From positions 1-23,678 of the forward strand of contig JAZRDJ010000035.1 in assembly GCA_045660245.1 (NCBI GenBank): DNA of 23,678 nucleotides, given 5' to 3'. A model generated the notes under the pieces. That model saw only the letters and a program-made list of their open reading frames with translations, was not told the DNA's origin and did not search any database. Position 1 is the first letter of the stretch; each line of letters begins with the position of its first letter. Position numbers and translations under genes: made by a program. The stretch comes from RGIG3872 sp045660245 (GTDB lineage: Bacteria; Bacillota; Clostridia; Christensenellales; UBA1242). Shown here one piece after another: positions 1 through 8,009 of this stretch.

Positions 1-18
1 CATATCAAATCCAGACAT
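1..18 (-). CDS. Possible 5' end of a further gene cut by the window edge
   Basis: An ATG lies one base after the TAA stop of the preceding exported protein, and six open codons (reading MSGFDM) run to the window edge. The arrangement is what a translationally coupled downstream gene would look like, but there is no clear Shine-Dalgarno and six codons cannot establish a gene. Confidence 0.2.
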
Positions 19-19
19 A

Positions 20-1339
20 TTAATAGTCAATTCCCTTCACAAGATTTGAAAACCCAATGATACGGTTCTGACCATCAACAATCGCGTCAGACCTCTTGAA
101 TCTTGGATCAAAATATTTATATCTGTAATATGTTACGCCATTTTCTGTGTGTGTACTGTAAAGATCAGAAACAGAAAGTTCACCTTCAACAAAGTTCAGC
201 GTGAAATCCTTTGTATAATTTTCCTTGAGAGGTGAAACTTCTGCAGGAAGATGCATTCCAAATGTTGTTGTCTTTTGAATTGTGAGCATAATGATCTTTC
301 CATTGTCAAAAGCAATCGGAGCCTTGCTGTCATCAGTCTGGTTGCTTGGTGCAATTTGTTGAGTGTAGTCCACTGCATGATGGTTTGTGAACACAAGCCT
401 AACCTTGACGTAAATCGTGTTGACATTGCTCGTCAAATAAATATTGTCAATGAGTGTTTCGTTTTCATAAACATACTCTGACTTTTGAGGGTGTGTTGAG
501 TAGATATATGTAGCACCATCAAAGTTTGGTGAATGACTCACAACAAGTTGCATGTCTTCGATCTTGTTTCCCACAATATTTGTTGTGATGAAAAAGTTTT
601 CAACCACACTATCATTGCCTTCTGCATCTTGCACAACTGATTGCAAATTAATGAAATGCTTTTTTGATGTCACAATTTCACCACGAACAATTGAATTCAC
701 AACAACAACAAGTTCATTTGTGCTGTGATCAACTTCAATCTTTGAGAAAAGGTCATGATCAAAATTGTCAACAACTCGAATTGAAGACGCTCTCACATTT
801 GGGTTCAATGACCCAGCACTCTCGTCGTCCAAAATTCCAGTCAAATTATATTTGTATCTGTACTCTTCATTGTCAGCATAAACTGTCATTTCTTTATTTT
901 CAGCATGAACCGTGTGTTCAAAATTGAAATCAACTGGGATGTTTTCATGCACAGTAATCACAAAACTGTCATTAATATCAGGAACCATGTTACTCTGTGC
1001 AACAATTTTTGCTGTTCCTGGAGAAGAATATTCAATGGTGTACCCATCACCATTTGATTTGATCTCTGCAACGTCTTTGTTTGTTGAATATACAAAATAT
1101 CCCCCATTATACCCTTGCGCAGAAACCGAAACTTTTATGTTGAGTTTGTTTTCTGATATTTCACCGAGATATACACTTGTATCTTTCATAGCCTTTGTTC
1201 CGTTGCTGTCTACAATACGAAAATCCGTGATCACGACATCATTCATATTTGAAATTGTCGAAAAGATAAAAAAGCCACCACCAGCGACAATCAGAATGAT
1301 AACAAATGACAAAAGTAATTTTTTGAGTTTACTGCTCAT
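20..1339 (-). CDS. Membrane-anchored exported protein with Ig-like (BIG2-type) region, function unknown
   Basis: This 439-residue protein has a short basic N-terminus followed by one hydrophobic segment at about residues 8-28, with no lipobox cysteine, so it is probably held by an N-terminal anchor with the rest outside the cell. Residues about 75-135 read like a bacterial Ig-like (BIG2) module: alternating strands, a VAEIKSNGDGYTIEY stretch and then SPGTAKIVAQS. The remaining sequence is beta-rich and not recognised. It follows a 942-residue exported repeat protein but has its own promoter (TTGACT-N17-TACAAT) beyond that gene's terminator. The SD-like AGGGGAG sits 14 bases from the ATG, longer than usual, but no better in-frame start is available. 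A role in surface structure or adhesion is inference from domain type and neighbours only. Confidence 0.75.
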   Translation of the reverse strand: MSSKLKKLLLSFVIILIVAGGGFFIFSTISNMNDVVITDFRIVDSNGTKAMKDTSVYLGEISENKLNIKVSVSAQGYNGGYFVYSTNKDVAEIKSNGDGYTIEYSSPGTAKIVAQSNMVPDINDSFVITVHENIPVDFNFEHTVHAENKEMTVYADNEEYRYKYNLTGILDDESAGSLNPNVRASSIRVVDNFDHDLFSKIEVDHSTNELVVVVNSIVRGEIVTSKKHFINLQSVVQDAEGNDSVVENFFITTNIVGNKIEDMQLVVSHSPNFDGATYIYSTHPQKSEYVYENETLIDNIYLTSNVNTIYVKVRLVFTNHHAVDYTQQIAPSNQTDDSKAPIAFDNGKIIMLTIQKTTTFGMHLPAEVSPLKENYTKDFTLNFVEGELSVSDLYSTHTENGVTYYRYKYFDPRFKRSDAIVDGQNRIIGFSNLVKGIDY

Positions 1340-1392
1340 AACAAATATATTATCTCCCCTAAAATCAATTTAGTTTCATAGTTATATATATT

Positions 1393-1421
1393 ATTGTAAA
1401 AATTTATGAAAAAAAAGTCAA
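1393..1421 (-). promoter_or_regulatory. Sigma-A-type promoter of the 439-residue exported protein
   Basis: On the minus strand TTGACT (1421-1416) is followed after 17 bases by TACAAT (1398-1393). The -35 box lies in the U-tract downstream of the terminator at 1427-1459. The predicted 5' leader is about 50 bases. Confidence 0.7.
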
Positions 1422-1423
1422 AC

Positions 1424-1459
1424 AAAAAAGGACACTTCACAGAAAGTGATGTGTCCTTT
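1424..1459 (-). terminator. Intrinsic terminator of the 942-residue exported protein
   Basis: A 14-base-pair stem with one mismatch (arms 1427-1440 and 1446-1459, five-base loop) ends in GTGTCC on the minus strand and is followed by six T residues. Confidence 0.85.
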
Positions 1460-1479
1460 GACATACATTTATTCAAATT

Positions 1480-4308
1480 TTAAACAGCATTGTCGATATA
1501 AGTAAATCCAGTCACAGGAACTGTGATGCTCACAAGTCCATCTTGCGCAATGTATTCAAGTGTTGTTCCAACAGAAGAAGAAAGATCTTTTCCCAAAAGA
1601 ACATATGATATAGTCACCTGATCATCAACCTTTTGAATATATGTGAATGCTTCTTTGTTTGCAGAAACAACAACATTTTCAAGAGTGTTTGTTGTCAAAT
1701 CAAGGTTGTTGCCTGTTCCAGAAGTATGGTTGATGTTACCAACAAGAGCACCAACACCACGAATTCTGAAGAAGATTGCTCCATTGTTTTCTTCTGTTCC
1801 GGCATAAGCATGATCACCAATCACATTGATTGTCATGTCTGAAACAGAGTTTAAAGAAATATCCATATCAGCAACAGCAATATCAGCATAATCATCGTTT
1901 GAAATCAAACCAACAAGACCACCAGCAATTTGAATGTAATAAGTTTCAGGGCTGTTTGCAAGTTTTCTTGCCCAGAAGTTTCCTTCAACAATTGTTGCAG
2001 AACCTGAAACAGCGTTGTTTGTTACAACAACATTTGTTCCCAAAATGTGACCAACAAGTCCACCAAAGATAGCAGCGCCATAGTTTTCAGCAGTGTCAAC
2101 ATTGTTGTTGAGTGTGATATTTGCACTCACACCATTGATTGTTGCACCATCAAACATTTGTCCAACAGCACCAGCAACAATTCTTGTTGTTGAAAGTGCA
2201 AGTTTTCTGTTCACATATGAAAATGCATTCAAATTAACATTGATACCATCGAGTTTTGTTTCACCAACAGCAACGTGATCTGGGTTTGTTGTTTCCCCCA
2301 TGATTCCAACAAGACCAACAATGTTGATTGATTTGTTGATGTTTGCAATCACGTCAAAGTTTGTTGCAATTGCAGTGTAGTCAGCAACTGTGCTGTACAT
2401 ATAGCAAGCGAAACCAGCAGCAATTACTCTGTCAGCAGCAGAATAGTTGTCACCAATATAACTTCCATAACCAGTGATGTTTACATTGATTGTTGTTTTT
2501 CTTGCAGGAGTTTCATCAACGGCAGGAACTTCAATACCTTCAAGAGCACCTCTCATGTTCACAGCAAAACCAGCAACTCTCACACCACCGAGGTCTGCAT
2601 CGATTGCAAATTCTTTTGCAAAGTCAGAAGTGTATGAAACTGTTGCATTTTCATAGATTTGGTAAGCAAATCCACCAGCAAAAGCAGTGTGTGCAGACAA
2701 ATCAACCACTGAACAATCCACATAAGTCGTGTTTGCTCCAGCAAATGCAACCACTCCACCGAATTTTCCAGCAGGAGTTACAAGTACGTTTGCAATTTCA
2801 ACATTCTTCATTGCAAATCTAAATTCGTCGTCGTTTCCATTATAAAGTTCATTTTCAACAGAATCAGCAAATGCAACACCAGCAGAAAGAACGGCAAGAC
2901 AGTTGTCATCAGGAAGAACATTTCCATCAATATTTTTGATTGTTCCGTTGTAATCAAGAATATTTGAATTCTTCACAACAACATTTGTTATTTCAGTGTT
3001 GTTTGCGTGTGCAGCGATCAAACCAACAGTGTTGTATCTGTCAGAATTATAGTTTTTGTATTCTTCGCTTGTTGCAACTTCACCAAGATAATATCTTGTG
3101 TTGATTGTTGAAATAACTTCAACATTGTCAATTTTTGATTTGAAATCAACGCTTGTTTCTGACGATGTTGCATTTTTGTCAAATGCAGTGATATAAGCCA
3201 CCACACCACCAACTCTTGAACCTTCTTCAATCAAAGAGTTTGCAAAAATCTTTGAAGAAATCTTTGCATTTGAAATTTGGCTTTCACTCATAACGCCAGC
3301 AACAGAACCAATTCCACTTGGAAGAATTGCATTGTCATTTCCATTGTAAGAAAAACCAGAAATTTCTGTGTTCGTAATTGTTACTTTTTGTTCAGCAACT
3401 GTTGAAGTATATGTTGTTCTTGTCATATAACCAGCAACAGTACCAACAGCGATTGACCCAACCACGGCTTCCAAAGCTTCAAAACCAGGAACAGTGTCAA
3501 AAGCATATGTTTCGATAAGTGGAAGAATTTTTGAATCAATGAAGATATAAGCAGAGTCAAAGTTAAGGTTCAAAATTTCAGCACCATCAGTCTTTCCAAA
3601 GAAACCAAGGTTGATGTCGTTGTTTGGTCTTTTCACCTTTGAAATATAGTTTGTATAATTTTCTGTAGTTACAGAAATTCTCATGTTTGAAATTGTGTAT
3701 CCATTACCTTCAATTGATCCAGTGAATGGTGTCGCACAGTTTCCAATTGGCATCCAATCTTCACCTGCAAGATCAATATCATTGACAATTTCAATGTCCA
3801 TATCCAAAGCCTTGTTTGAAGCAAGGTCGTCAGAACCATTGTTTGCAATATTTGCGAACTCCATCAAGTGAGAAGCATTGCAAATAACATAAGGAACACT
3901 ATCGTCTGTTCCAAAAGCGTCGTGATCAAATACTGTCACATTGTATGTTTTTGTGTCGCCATTTTCATCAGAAAGCACAACAACAGCATTTCCTGCGCTT
4001 GTTGCGGTATATGCACCTGTTTCAGCATCAAATGTGATCACTTGTTGAGCAGGCACACTGTCAGTTTGTGGTTCAACATCAGCACCATCTTCAGGCTCCT
4101 CAGCAGGCACAAAAGCGAGATTTCCGTTTTCAACAGAGTATCCCTCAAATTCTGAAATAGTTTCGCCAGTTCTGAATGCCAAATTAAAATTGTAATTTGC
4201 AGGAACATAATTTGGAGCAGTTGGAATGCTCGCAACGATTGTATACACGCAGAGTGATACAGCAAGAACAAGTCCTACAATTACAGTTGCAATTAACCCT
4301 TTTTTCAT
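1480..4308 (-). CDS. Large exported surface protein with GLUG-type beta-helix repeats
   Basis: This 942-residue protein begins with a lysine-led hydrophobic segment at about residues 4-27, a signal peptide or anchor without a lipobox. Residues about 40-128 resemble an Ig-like module. From about 140 (CNASHLMEFANIANNG, then NDIDLAGEDWMPIG and GSIEGNGYTISNM) it has the entry sequence typical of GLUG-repeat surface proteins. About ten degenerate repeats follow, centred on short cores such as VGGVVAYI, FGGVVAFAG, VGLVGIMGE, FGGLVGHILG, AGGLVGLIS and VGALVGNI, a pattern expected to fold as a right-handed beta-helix. No LPXTG or other C-terminal anchor is visible. It has a consensus promoter and a strong SD (GGGAGG, six bases from the ATG), so high expression is likely. 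Adhesion or surface-layer function is inferred, not shown. Confidence 0.85.
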   Translation of the reverse strand: MKKGLIATVIVGLVLAVSLCVYTIVASIPTAPNYVPANYNFNLAFRTGETISEFEGYSVENGNLAFVPAEEPEDGADVEPQTDSVPAQQVITFDAETGAYTATSAGNAVVVLSDENGDTKTYNVTVFDHDAFGTDDSVPYVICNASHLMEFANIANNGSDDLASNKALDMDIEIVNDIDLAGEDWMPIGNCATPFTGSIEGNGYTISNMRISVTTENYTNYISKVKRPNNDINLGFFGKTDGAEILNLNFDSAYIFIDSKILPLIETYAFDTVPGFEALEAVVGSIAVGTVAGYMTRTTYTSTVAEQKVTITNTEISGFSYNGNDNAILPSGIGSVAGVMSESQISNAKISSKIFANSLIEEGSRVGGVVAYITAFDKNATSSETSVDFKSKIDNVEVISTINTRYYLGEVATSEEYKNYNSDRYNTVGLIAAHANNTEITNVVVKNSNILDYNGTIKNIDGNVLPDDNCLAVLSAGVAFADSVENELYNGNDDEFRFAMKNVEIANVLVTPAGKFGGVVAFAGANTTYVDCSVVDLSAHTAFAGGFAYQIYENATVSYTSDFAKEFAIDADLGGVRVAGFAVNMRGALEGIEVPAVDETPARKTTINVNITGYGSYIGDNYSAADRVIAAGFACYMYSTVADYTAIATNFDVIANINKSINIVGLVGIMGETTNPDHVAVGETKLDGINVNLNAFSYVNRKLALSTTRIVAGAVGQMFDGATINGVSANITLNNNVDTAENYGAAIFGGLVGHILGTNVVVTNNAVSGSATIVEGNFWARKLANSPETYYIQIAGGLVGLISNDDYADIAVADMDISLNSVSDMTINVIGDHAYAGTEENNGAIFFRIRGVGALVGNINHTSGTGNNLDLTTNTLENVVVSANKEAFTYIQKVDDQVTISYVLLGKDLSSSVGTTLEYIAQDGLVSITVPVTGFTYIDNAV

Positions 4309-4338
4309 AACTTTCCTCCCATTAGAGCAGTTTCATAT

Positions 4339-4367
4339 ATTATATTACATGCAAAAGCCAATGTCAA
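4339..4367 (-). promoter_or_regulatory. Consensus sigma-A promoter of the 942-residue surface protein
   Basis: TTGACA (4367-4362) is separated by exactly 17 bases from TATAAT (4344-4339), a perfect match to the housekeeping consensus. The leader is about 25 bases and carries a GGGAGG SD. Confidence 0.9.
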
Positions 4368-4381
4368 TACCCATTTTTTAT

Positions 4382-4430
4382 AAAAAAACGCAAAAACAGC
4401 CCTAAACTCAAGGTTTTTGGGCTGTTTTTT
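4382..4430 (-). terminator. Intrinsic terminator of the 443-residue lipoprotein
   Basis: Arms 4392-4402 and 4419-4429 pair as AAAACAGCCC with GGGCTGTTTT, extended inward by A/T pairs, and the minus strand continues with two T-runs. Confidence 0.85.
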
Positions 4431-4436
4431 GTATGG

Positions 4437-5768
4437 TTATGTCGAAACACTTACCTCACAGTTCAATGTGACGCTATAAGGGGCTCCATCGAGGTCCATC
4501 GCATTTGAAGTGATGACAATTTTGGTCGAACCACTGCCCACCAAAACAAGTCTGCTCACCCCTCCAACAGTTTCAACTTTAATGATACTTTCATCAAGAG
4601 ATTCAATCACACAATTGCTGTCAAGTTTGACGAGTTCCCCACTTGCGTCAACAAAAGAAACGCTTGCACCATAATTTTCATTTTCTGTGCCAGAAAATTT
4701 CACAAGTGCAGATAAGTCTTCAATATTTTTATTTTTTTCTGCATTTTCGTGAGTAAATGCAATTTTTGGTGAAACAATATTCACATTGCAATCAAGAGTA
4801 ATGTTGAGCGGATTTCCACTCTCAACAAATACACTTGAAGACACGACAACTTTGGCAGAGCCAGATCCCACCAAAACAAGTTTGTACTCACCATTGTCAT
4901 CGATCACATCAATGACATCTCTATCAAGAGAAACAATGCTGTAATTTTTGTCGTCAACAACAAATCCTTGTTCGTCAACAAAGGTTGGAGTTATTGCATA
5001 AGATTCATTTTGCAAATCTTCAAAATTGAGAACTGCTGAAAAATCTCTCACAAAATTGTTTTCAATATTGATGACTGCACTTTTGACATTGTTCACAACA
5101 TTGACTTTGATGCTTGATTCAAGACCAGAAACCTTCTGGTTTGCACTGTTGAAAATTTCACAAGATATTGTTGCTGATCCCCTTTTCCCAGTTGATCTCA
5201 CAAGCGGTCTTGATGGATCATCAACGGCAATTACTGTCGGATCAGAAGATGTGATTTTGAAATTGTACTGTGTGGTATCAACTCTCCCCCCAGTTTGATC
5301 AAAAATCAAAAGTTCAGTTGTTGCACCTGCAGAAATTGAAGTTTCAACGCTTTCAAAATGTATGTTTTGTGGATACTGCTTCACATATACCATGCAAGTA
5401 TCAGACAATTCTCCACACTCAACACGAATCTGCATTGGCAAAAATCCAGGATTGTTTTTGTCTTGAACCCCTCCATTGTACTCAAGATAACTCTTTTCTG
5501 TCACAACAATCAAGCCTGTTCGTGCATCAAAAGAATATTTCCCGAGATTGTCATTGTTGAGTGGCTTGAAAATAATATATTCGTCTTTAGTGTTGGCTGT
5601 TTTTGGATATACCTTGTACTCCAATTGGAATGGAACATTCGTGTCGACATAATAAACTGATGAAGTGAACGCAATGCCCTTGACATCTGTTCCTCCAGTA
5701 TATCCACAGCCCACAAAAACAAACAGACTGCACACAAACAAAACCACCAAACTTAGAATTTTTTTCAT
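4437..5768 (-). CDS. Lipoprotein with Ig-like (BIG2-type) repeats, function unknown
   Basis: The N-terminus MKKILSLVVL leads to a lipobox FVGC with the lipidated cysteine at residue 21, so the 443-residue protein is predicted to be a membrane-tethered extracellular lipoprotein. Residues about 30-225 contain Ig-like strand patterns (for example SSDPTVIAVDD and GSATISCEIF). The C-terminal half is an internal duplication: residues about 235-335 and 340-443 both end in a LVLVGSGS-(A/T)-K-(V/I)-V core and an LDCNV / LNCEV strand, and the duplication is visible in the DNA. It follows pyk with no obvious terminator between, but carries its own promoter whose -35 lies just after the pyk stop. An AGGGGA SD sits close to the ATG. 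It probably belongs with the two downstream exported proteins as surface components; ligand and partner are unknown. Confidence 0.8.
   Translation of the reverse strand: MKKILSLVVLFVCSLFVFVGCGYTGGTDVKGIAFTSSVYYVDTNVPFQLEYKVYPKTANTKDEYIIFKPLNNDNLGKYSFDARTGLIVVTEKSYLEYNGGVQDKNNPGFLPMQIRVECGELSDTCMVYVKQYPQNIHFESVETSISAGATTELLIFDQTGGRVDTTQYNFKITSSDPTVIAVDDPSRPLVRSTGKRGSATISCEIFNSANQKVSGLESSIKVNVVNNVKSAVINIENNFVRDFSAVLNFEDLQNESYAITPTFVDEQGFVVDDKNYSIVSLDRDVIDVIDDNGEYKLVLVGSGSAKVVVSSSVFVESGNPLNITLDCNVNIVSPKIAFTHENAEKNKNIEDLSALVKFSGTENENYGASVSFVDASGELVKLDSNCVIESLDESIIKVETVGGVSRLVLVGSGSTKIVITSNAMDLDGAPYSVTLNCEVSVST
4440..5070 (-). repeat. Internal tandem duplication in the lipoprotein gene
   Basis: The two C-terminal modules share near-identical DNA where they encode the LVLVGSGS core: CCCACCAAAACAAGT occurs around 4538 and again around 4868 on the plus strand. 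Boundaries are approximate. Confidence 0.6.
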
Positions 5769-5788
5769 ATATTCCCCTATTAGTTTAT

Positions 5789-5817
5789 AACATATAATAT
5801 AACGTTTTTTTTGTCAA
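5789..5817 (-). promoter_or_regulatory. Promoter of the 443-residue lipoprotein
   Basis: TTGACA (5817-5812) is followed after 17 bases by TATGTT (5794-5789), a four-of-six -10 match. The -35 begins 16 bases past the pyk stop codon. Confidence 0.6.
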
Positions 5818-5833
5818 ATAAAAATGGATCAAA

Positions 5834-7237
5834 TTAATATCTATCAACGCGAACCATGTCAATTCCGCTCTCACCTGCTTTAACTCCAGCAACCTCAACA
5901 AAAAGTTCTCCACGCCTCACAAGTTTTGTTTCCAAACACTTTTGCTTTGAACTGTCCAACAGTTCGTCAATGCTCGAGAACTCTCTGTCCATGATCGGAT
6001 ACACACCCCAAAGACATGACATTTGGTAAAACGCTTTTTGGCATGGTGTGCAAGCAAGAATTGTTGATGTTGGTCTAAACCTTGAAATATGGCTTGCAGA
6101 TTCTCCACTTTTTGTCACAACAAGAATTGACCCAGCGCCCAAACTCTCTGCAAGATCACACGCCGCAAATCCGATTGAGGCACAAACATTGTCATGCCCA
6201 TCAAAACAAACATCTCTTGATGGAGCCATTTGTCTTTCACACTCTTCAATAATTTTCCTCATTGCAGAAATTGACTCGATTGGATATGTTCCTGCTGACG
6301 TCTCACCAGAAAGCATCACGCAAGTTGATCCATCAATACAAGCATTTGCAACGTCAGAAATTTCTGCTCTTGTTGGACGAGGAGAATATATCATTGACTC
6401 AAGCATCTGCGTTGCAGTGATCGAAACCTTTCCATACTGCCTGCAAAGTTTGATTATTTTCTTTTGAATTGATGGGATTTTTTCATAATCAATTTCAACC
6501 CCCATGTCACCACGAGCCACCATCAATCCATCTGAAACCTTGACAATATCTTCGAGATTTTCAACACCAATACTGTTTTCAATCTTTGAAATAATTTTTA
6601 CACCATCAAAACCAATTTTCTTGAGGTATTTTTTTGCGTCCATAACGTCGCTTGGAGTTGACACAAATGAAAGAGAAATGATGTCTGCATCAACCGCTTT
6701 TGCAAAATCAAGATCCCTCTTGTCCGTGTCTGACAAAAATTCCATGTCAAGAGAACAACCAGGAAGGTTGATACTTTTGTTGTTTGAAAGTTCACCACCA
6801 ACAACAACACTTGTGAGAACACTGTCAGCATTTGTGTCAAGAACTTTGAGTTCCACGAGCCCATCATTCAAAAGAATTTTCGAACCAGGTTTCACTATTC
6901 TTGGGAACTTTGAGTAGTTCACACCCACATAATCATGTGTTCCAACAACGTTTTTTGTCGTCAAAACAAACTTTTCTCCCCTCTTCAGGCAAATTTTCCC
7001 ATTTTCAAATTGTCTAATTCGAATTTCTGGGCCTTTGAGATCGATCATTATTCCAACACAAGCATCAAGTTCTTGCCTTGCACGCTTGACCGCATTGATG
7101 AGCGCCAAATGGGACTCGTGACTTCCATGACTCATGTTGAATCTCGCGACATTCATTCCCGCTTTGATCATCTTTTTGACAGTTTCAAGATCACTTGATG
7201 CTGGGCCAATAGTGCAAACAATTTTTGTTTTTTTCAT
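5834..7237 (-). CDS. pyk: Pyruvate kinase
   Basis: Pyruvate kinase converts phosphoenolpyruvate and ADP to pyruvate and ATP, the last step of glycolysis, in the cytoplasm. The 467-residue length fits the short bacterial form without the extra C-terminal PEP-utiliser domain of Bacillus enzymes. Visible signatures are KIVCTIGPAS (5-14), ARFNMSHG (31-38), DLKGPEIR (66-73), the catalytic-lysine segment SKIE (217-220), MVARGDMGVEI (239-249), TATQMLESM (274-282) and the RPTRAEISDVANA and MLSGETSAG segments near 287-315. The B domain (about 70-170) is present and the C-terminal allosteric domain follows. Small departures from the usual consensus (DLKGPEIR for DTKGPEIR, GDMG for GDLG, KSIN for KGVN) do not remove known catalytic residues. 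A GGAG SD lies ten bases before the ATG, and a good promoter precedes it. Confidence 0.97.
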   Translation of the reverse strand: MKKTKIVCTIGPASSDLETVKKMIKAGMNVARFNMSHGSHESHLALINAVKRARQELDACVGIMIDLKGPEIRIRQFENGKICLKRGEKFVLTTKNVVGTHDYVGVNYSKFPRIVKPGSKILLNDGLVELKVLDTNADSVLTSVVVGGELSNNKSINLPGCSLDMEFLSDTDKRDLDFAKAVDADIISLSFVSTPSDVMDAKKYLKKIGFDGVKIISKIENSIGVENLEDIVKVSDGLMVARGDMGVEIDYEKIPSIQKKIIKLCRQYGKVSITATQMLESMIYSPRPTRAEISDVANACIDGSTCVMLSGETSAGTYPIESISAMRKIIEECERQMAPSRDVCFDGHDNVCASIGFAACDLAESLGAGSILVVTKSGESASHISRFRPTSTILACTPCQKAFYQMSCLWGVYPIMDREFSSIDELLDSSKQKCLETKLVRRGELFVEVAGVKAGESGIDMVRVDRY

Positions 7238-7260
7238 AAAAATACTTCTCCGTTTAATAT

Positions 7261-7290
7261 ATTATATATTAAATCCACACGAATTGTAAA
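7261..7290 (-). promoter_or_regulatory. Sigma-A promoter of pyk
   Basis: TTTACA (7290-7285) and TATAAT (7266-7261) are separated by 18 bases. The -35 lies at the end of the U-rich tract of the upstream terminator. Confidence 0.75.
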
Positions 7291-7318
7291 ATAAAAAGCA
7301 CAGAATTTTCTGCGCTTT
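7288..7318 (-). terminator. Intrinsic terminator of the M23 gene
   Basis: An imperfect stem pairs AAAGCGCAG with CTGTGCTTT (one G-U) around an A/T loop, and is followed on the minus strand by a T-rich run. Confidence 0.8.
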
Positions 7319-7332
7319 CAAAAAAATAAATT

Positions 7333-7935
7333 TTACTTGTCATTACTTTCAAGATAAATTGTTGGATCGATTGTCTTGCCGTTTTCGTGAACTTCAAAAT
7401 GCAGGTGCACCCCATCACCCTTTTCTCTGAGCGATTCACCGACTTCCCCAATCTTTTCACCAGTCCTGACCGCATCACCACTCGAAACGGCAACGTTTTT
7501 TTCGGACAAACATTTGTAGACTGTTTTGAGGTTATTTGCATGATCAATAGTGATCACAACACCGTCCATCATCGTCTTTTCAACCTTTGAAACCGTTCCA
7601 TCATAGACTGCAACGACGTTTTCACCAACCTTTGATGCAATGTCAATGCCACTGTGTGTCTGCCAATATCCCGTTGTCTTGTCTTCAAGGAGTTTGTCAT
7701 GCGCAAATTCTTTGGTGATGTCTGCACCAACAATCGGACTTGTGAACATGATCGCAGTTGGCGTAATCGTTTCAACAGGAATTTCATCAATCATGCCACC
7801 ACTCTCCTTTGTTCCGCTCACCGCAGCAAGCGTCACCGCAGTGAGTGCAAAGACCGCACACGCACCAACAGCAAGAGAATATGCATTTTTCTTAAAAAAT
7901 TTTTTGATTTTCAAAATGAATAAATTGTTTTTCAT
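7333..7935 (-). CDS. SpoIIQ-like membrane-anchored M23 family peptidase-domain protein
   Basis: The 200-residue protein has a basic N-terminus, one transmembrane helix (about 18-40), then a LytM/M23 domain (about 85-195). Zinc-ligand positions are kept: H94 and D98 in HSGIDIA and H179 in HLHFEV. The second catalytic-site histidine usually found in a YxHL segment is replaced in TVYKCLSE (138-145). That replacement, the small size, the single N-terminal helix and the run IDHANNLKTVYKCLSE to GVHLHFEVHENGKTIDP resemble SpoIIQ, the forespore partner of SpoIIIAH in engulfment of spore-formers; B. subtilis SpoIIQ lost a zinc ligand while clostridial ones keep it. The upstream sequence contains a sigma-F-like promoter, as expected for spoIIQ. 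An AGGAG SD sits nine bases before the ATG. M23 membership is secure; the SpoIIQ assignment is a reasoned inference, and a vegetative cell-wall hydrolase is the alternative. Confidence 0.85.
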   Translation of the reverse strand: MKNNLFILKIKKFFKKNAYSLAVGACAVFALTAVTLAAVSGTKESGGMIDEIPVETITPTAIMFTSPIVGADITKEFAHDKLLEDKTTGYWQTHSGIDIASKVGENVVAVYDGTVSKVEKTMMDGVVITIDHANNLKTVYKCLSEKNVAVSSGDAVRTGEKIGEVGESLREKGDGVHLHFEVHENGKTIDPTIYLESNDK

Positions 7936-7957
7936 AAACTTGATCTCCTATACCCCA

Positions 7958-7986
7958 AATTGTTACCCATGAAAAACTATTTATAC
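7958..7986 (-). promoter_or_regulatory. Sigma-F-like promoter upstream of the SpoIIQ-like gene
   Basis: GTATA (7986-7982), 14 bases, then GGTAACAATT (7967-7958). The B. subtilis sigma-F pattern is approximately GYWTA, 15-16 bases, GGNRANANTW; both boxes match fully and the spacer is one to two bases short. Confidence 0.5.
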
Positions 7987-8009
7987 GTTGTTTTGCAACT
8001 TTGTTTCAA
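7980..8009 (-). promoter_or_regulatory. Alternative sigma-A-type promoter for the M23 gene
   Basis: TTGAAA (8009-8004) and TATAAA (7985-7980) are 18 bases apart. The -35 overlaps the stop codon of the preceding gene and the -10 overlaps the sigma-F-like -35, so one or both could be used. Confidence 0.4.

Noticed and set aside
912..1373. Plus-strand open frame of 153 codons opposite the 439-residue exported protein
   Set aside because: It is antisense to a gene with signal anchor, promoter and SD, has no promoter or SD of its own, and its sequence shows no family features.
1480..4308. Many short similar strings in the 942-residue gene that could suggest a repeat array or CRISPR
   Set aside because: Spacing is irregular and the similarity follows codons for GLUG-type repeats, so it is protein repetition, not an array.
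6048..6917. Two plus-strand open frames of about 138 codons opposite pyk
   Set aside because: They mirror conserved pyruvate kinase codons on the other strand; no start signals or recognisable protein features.
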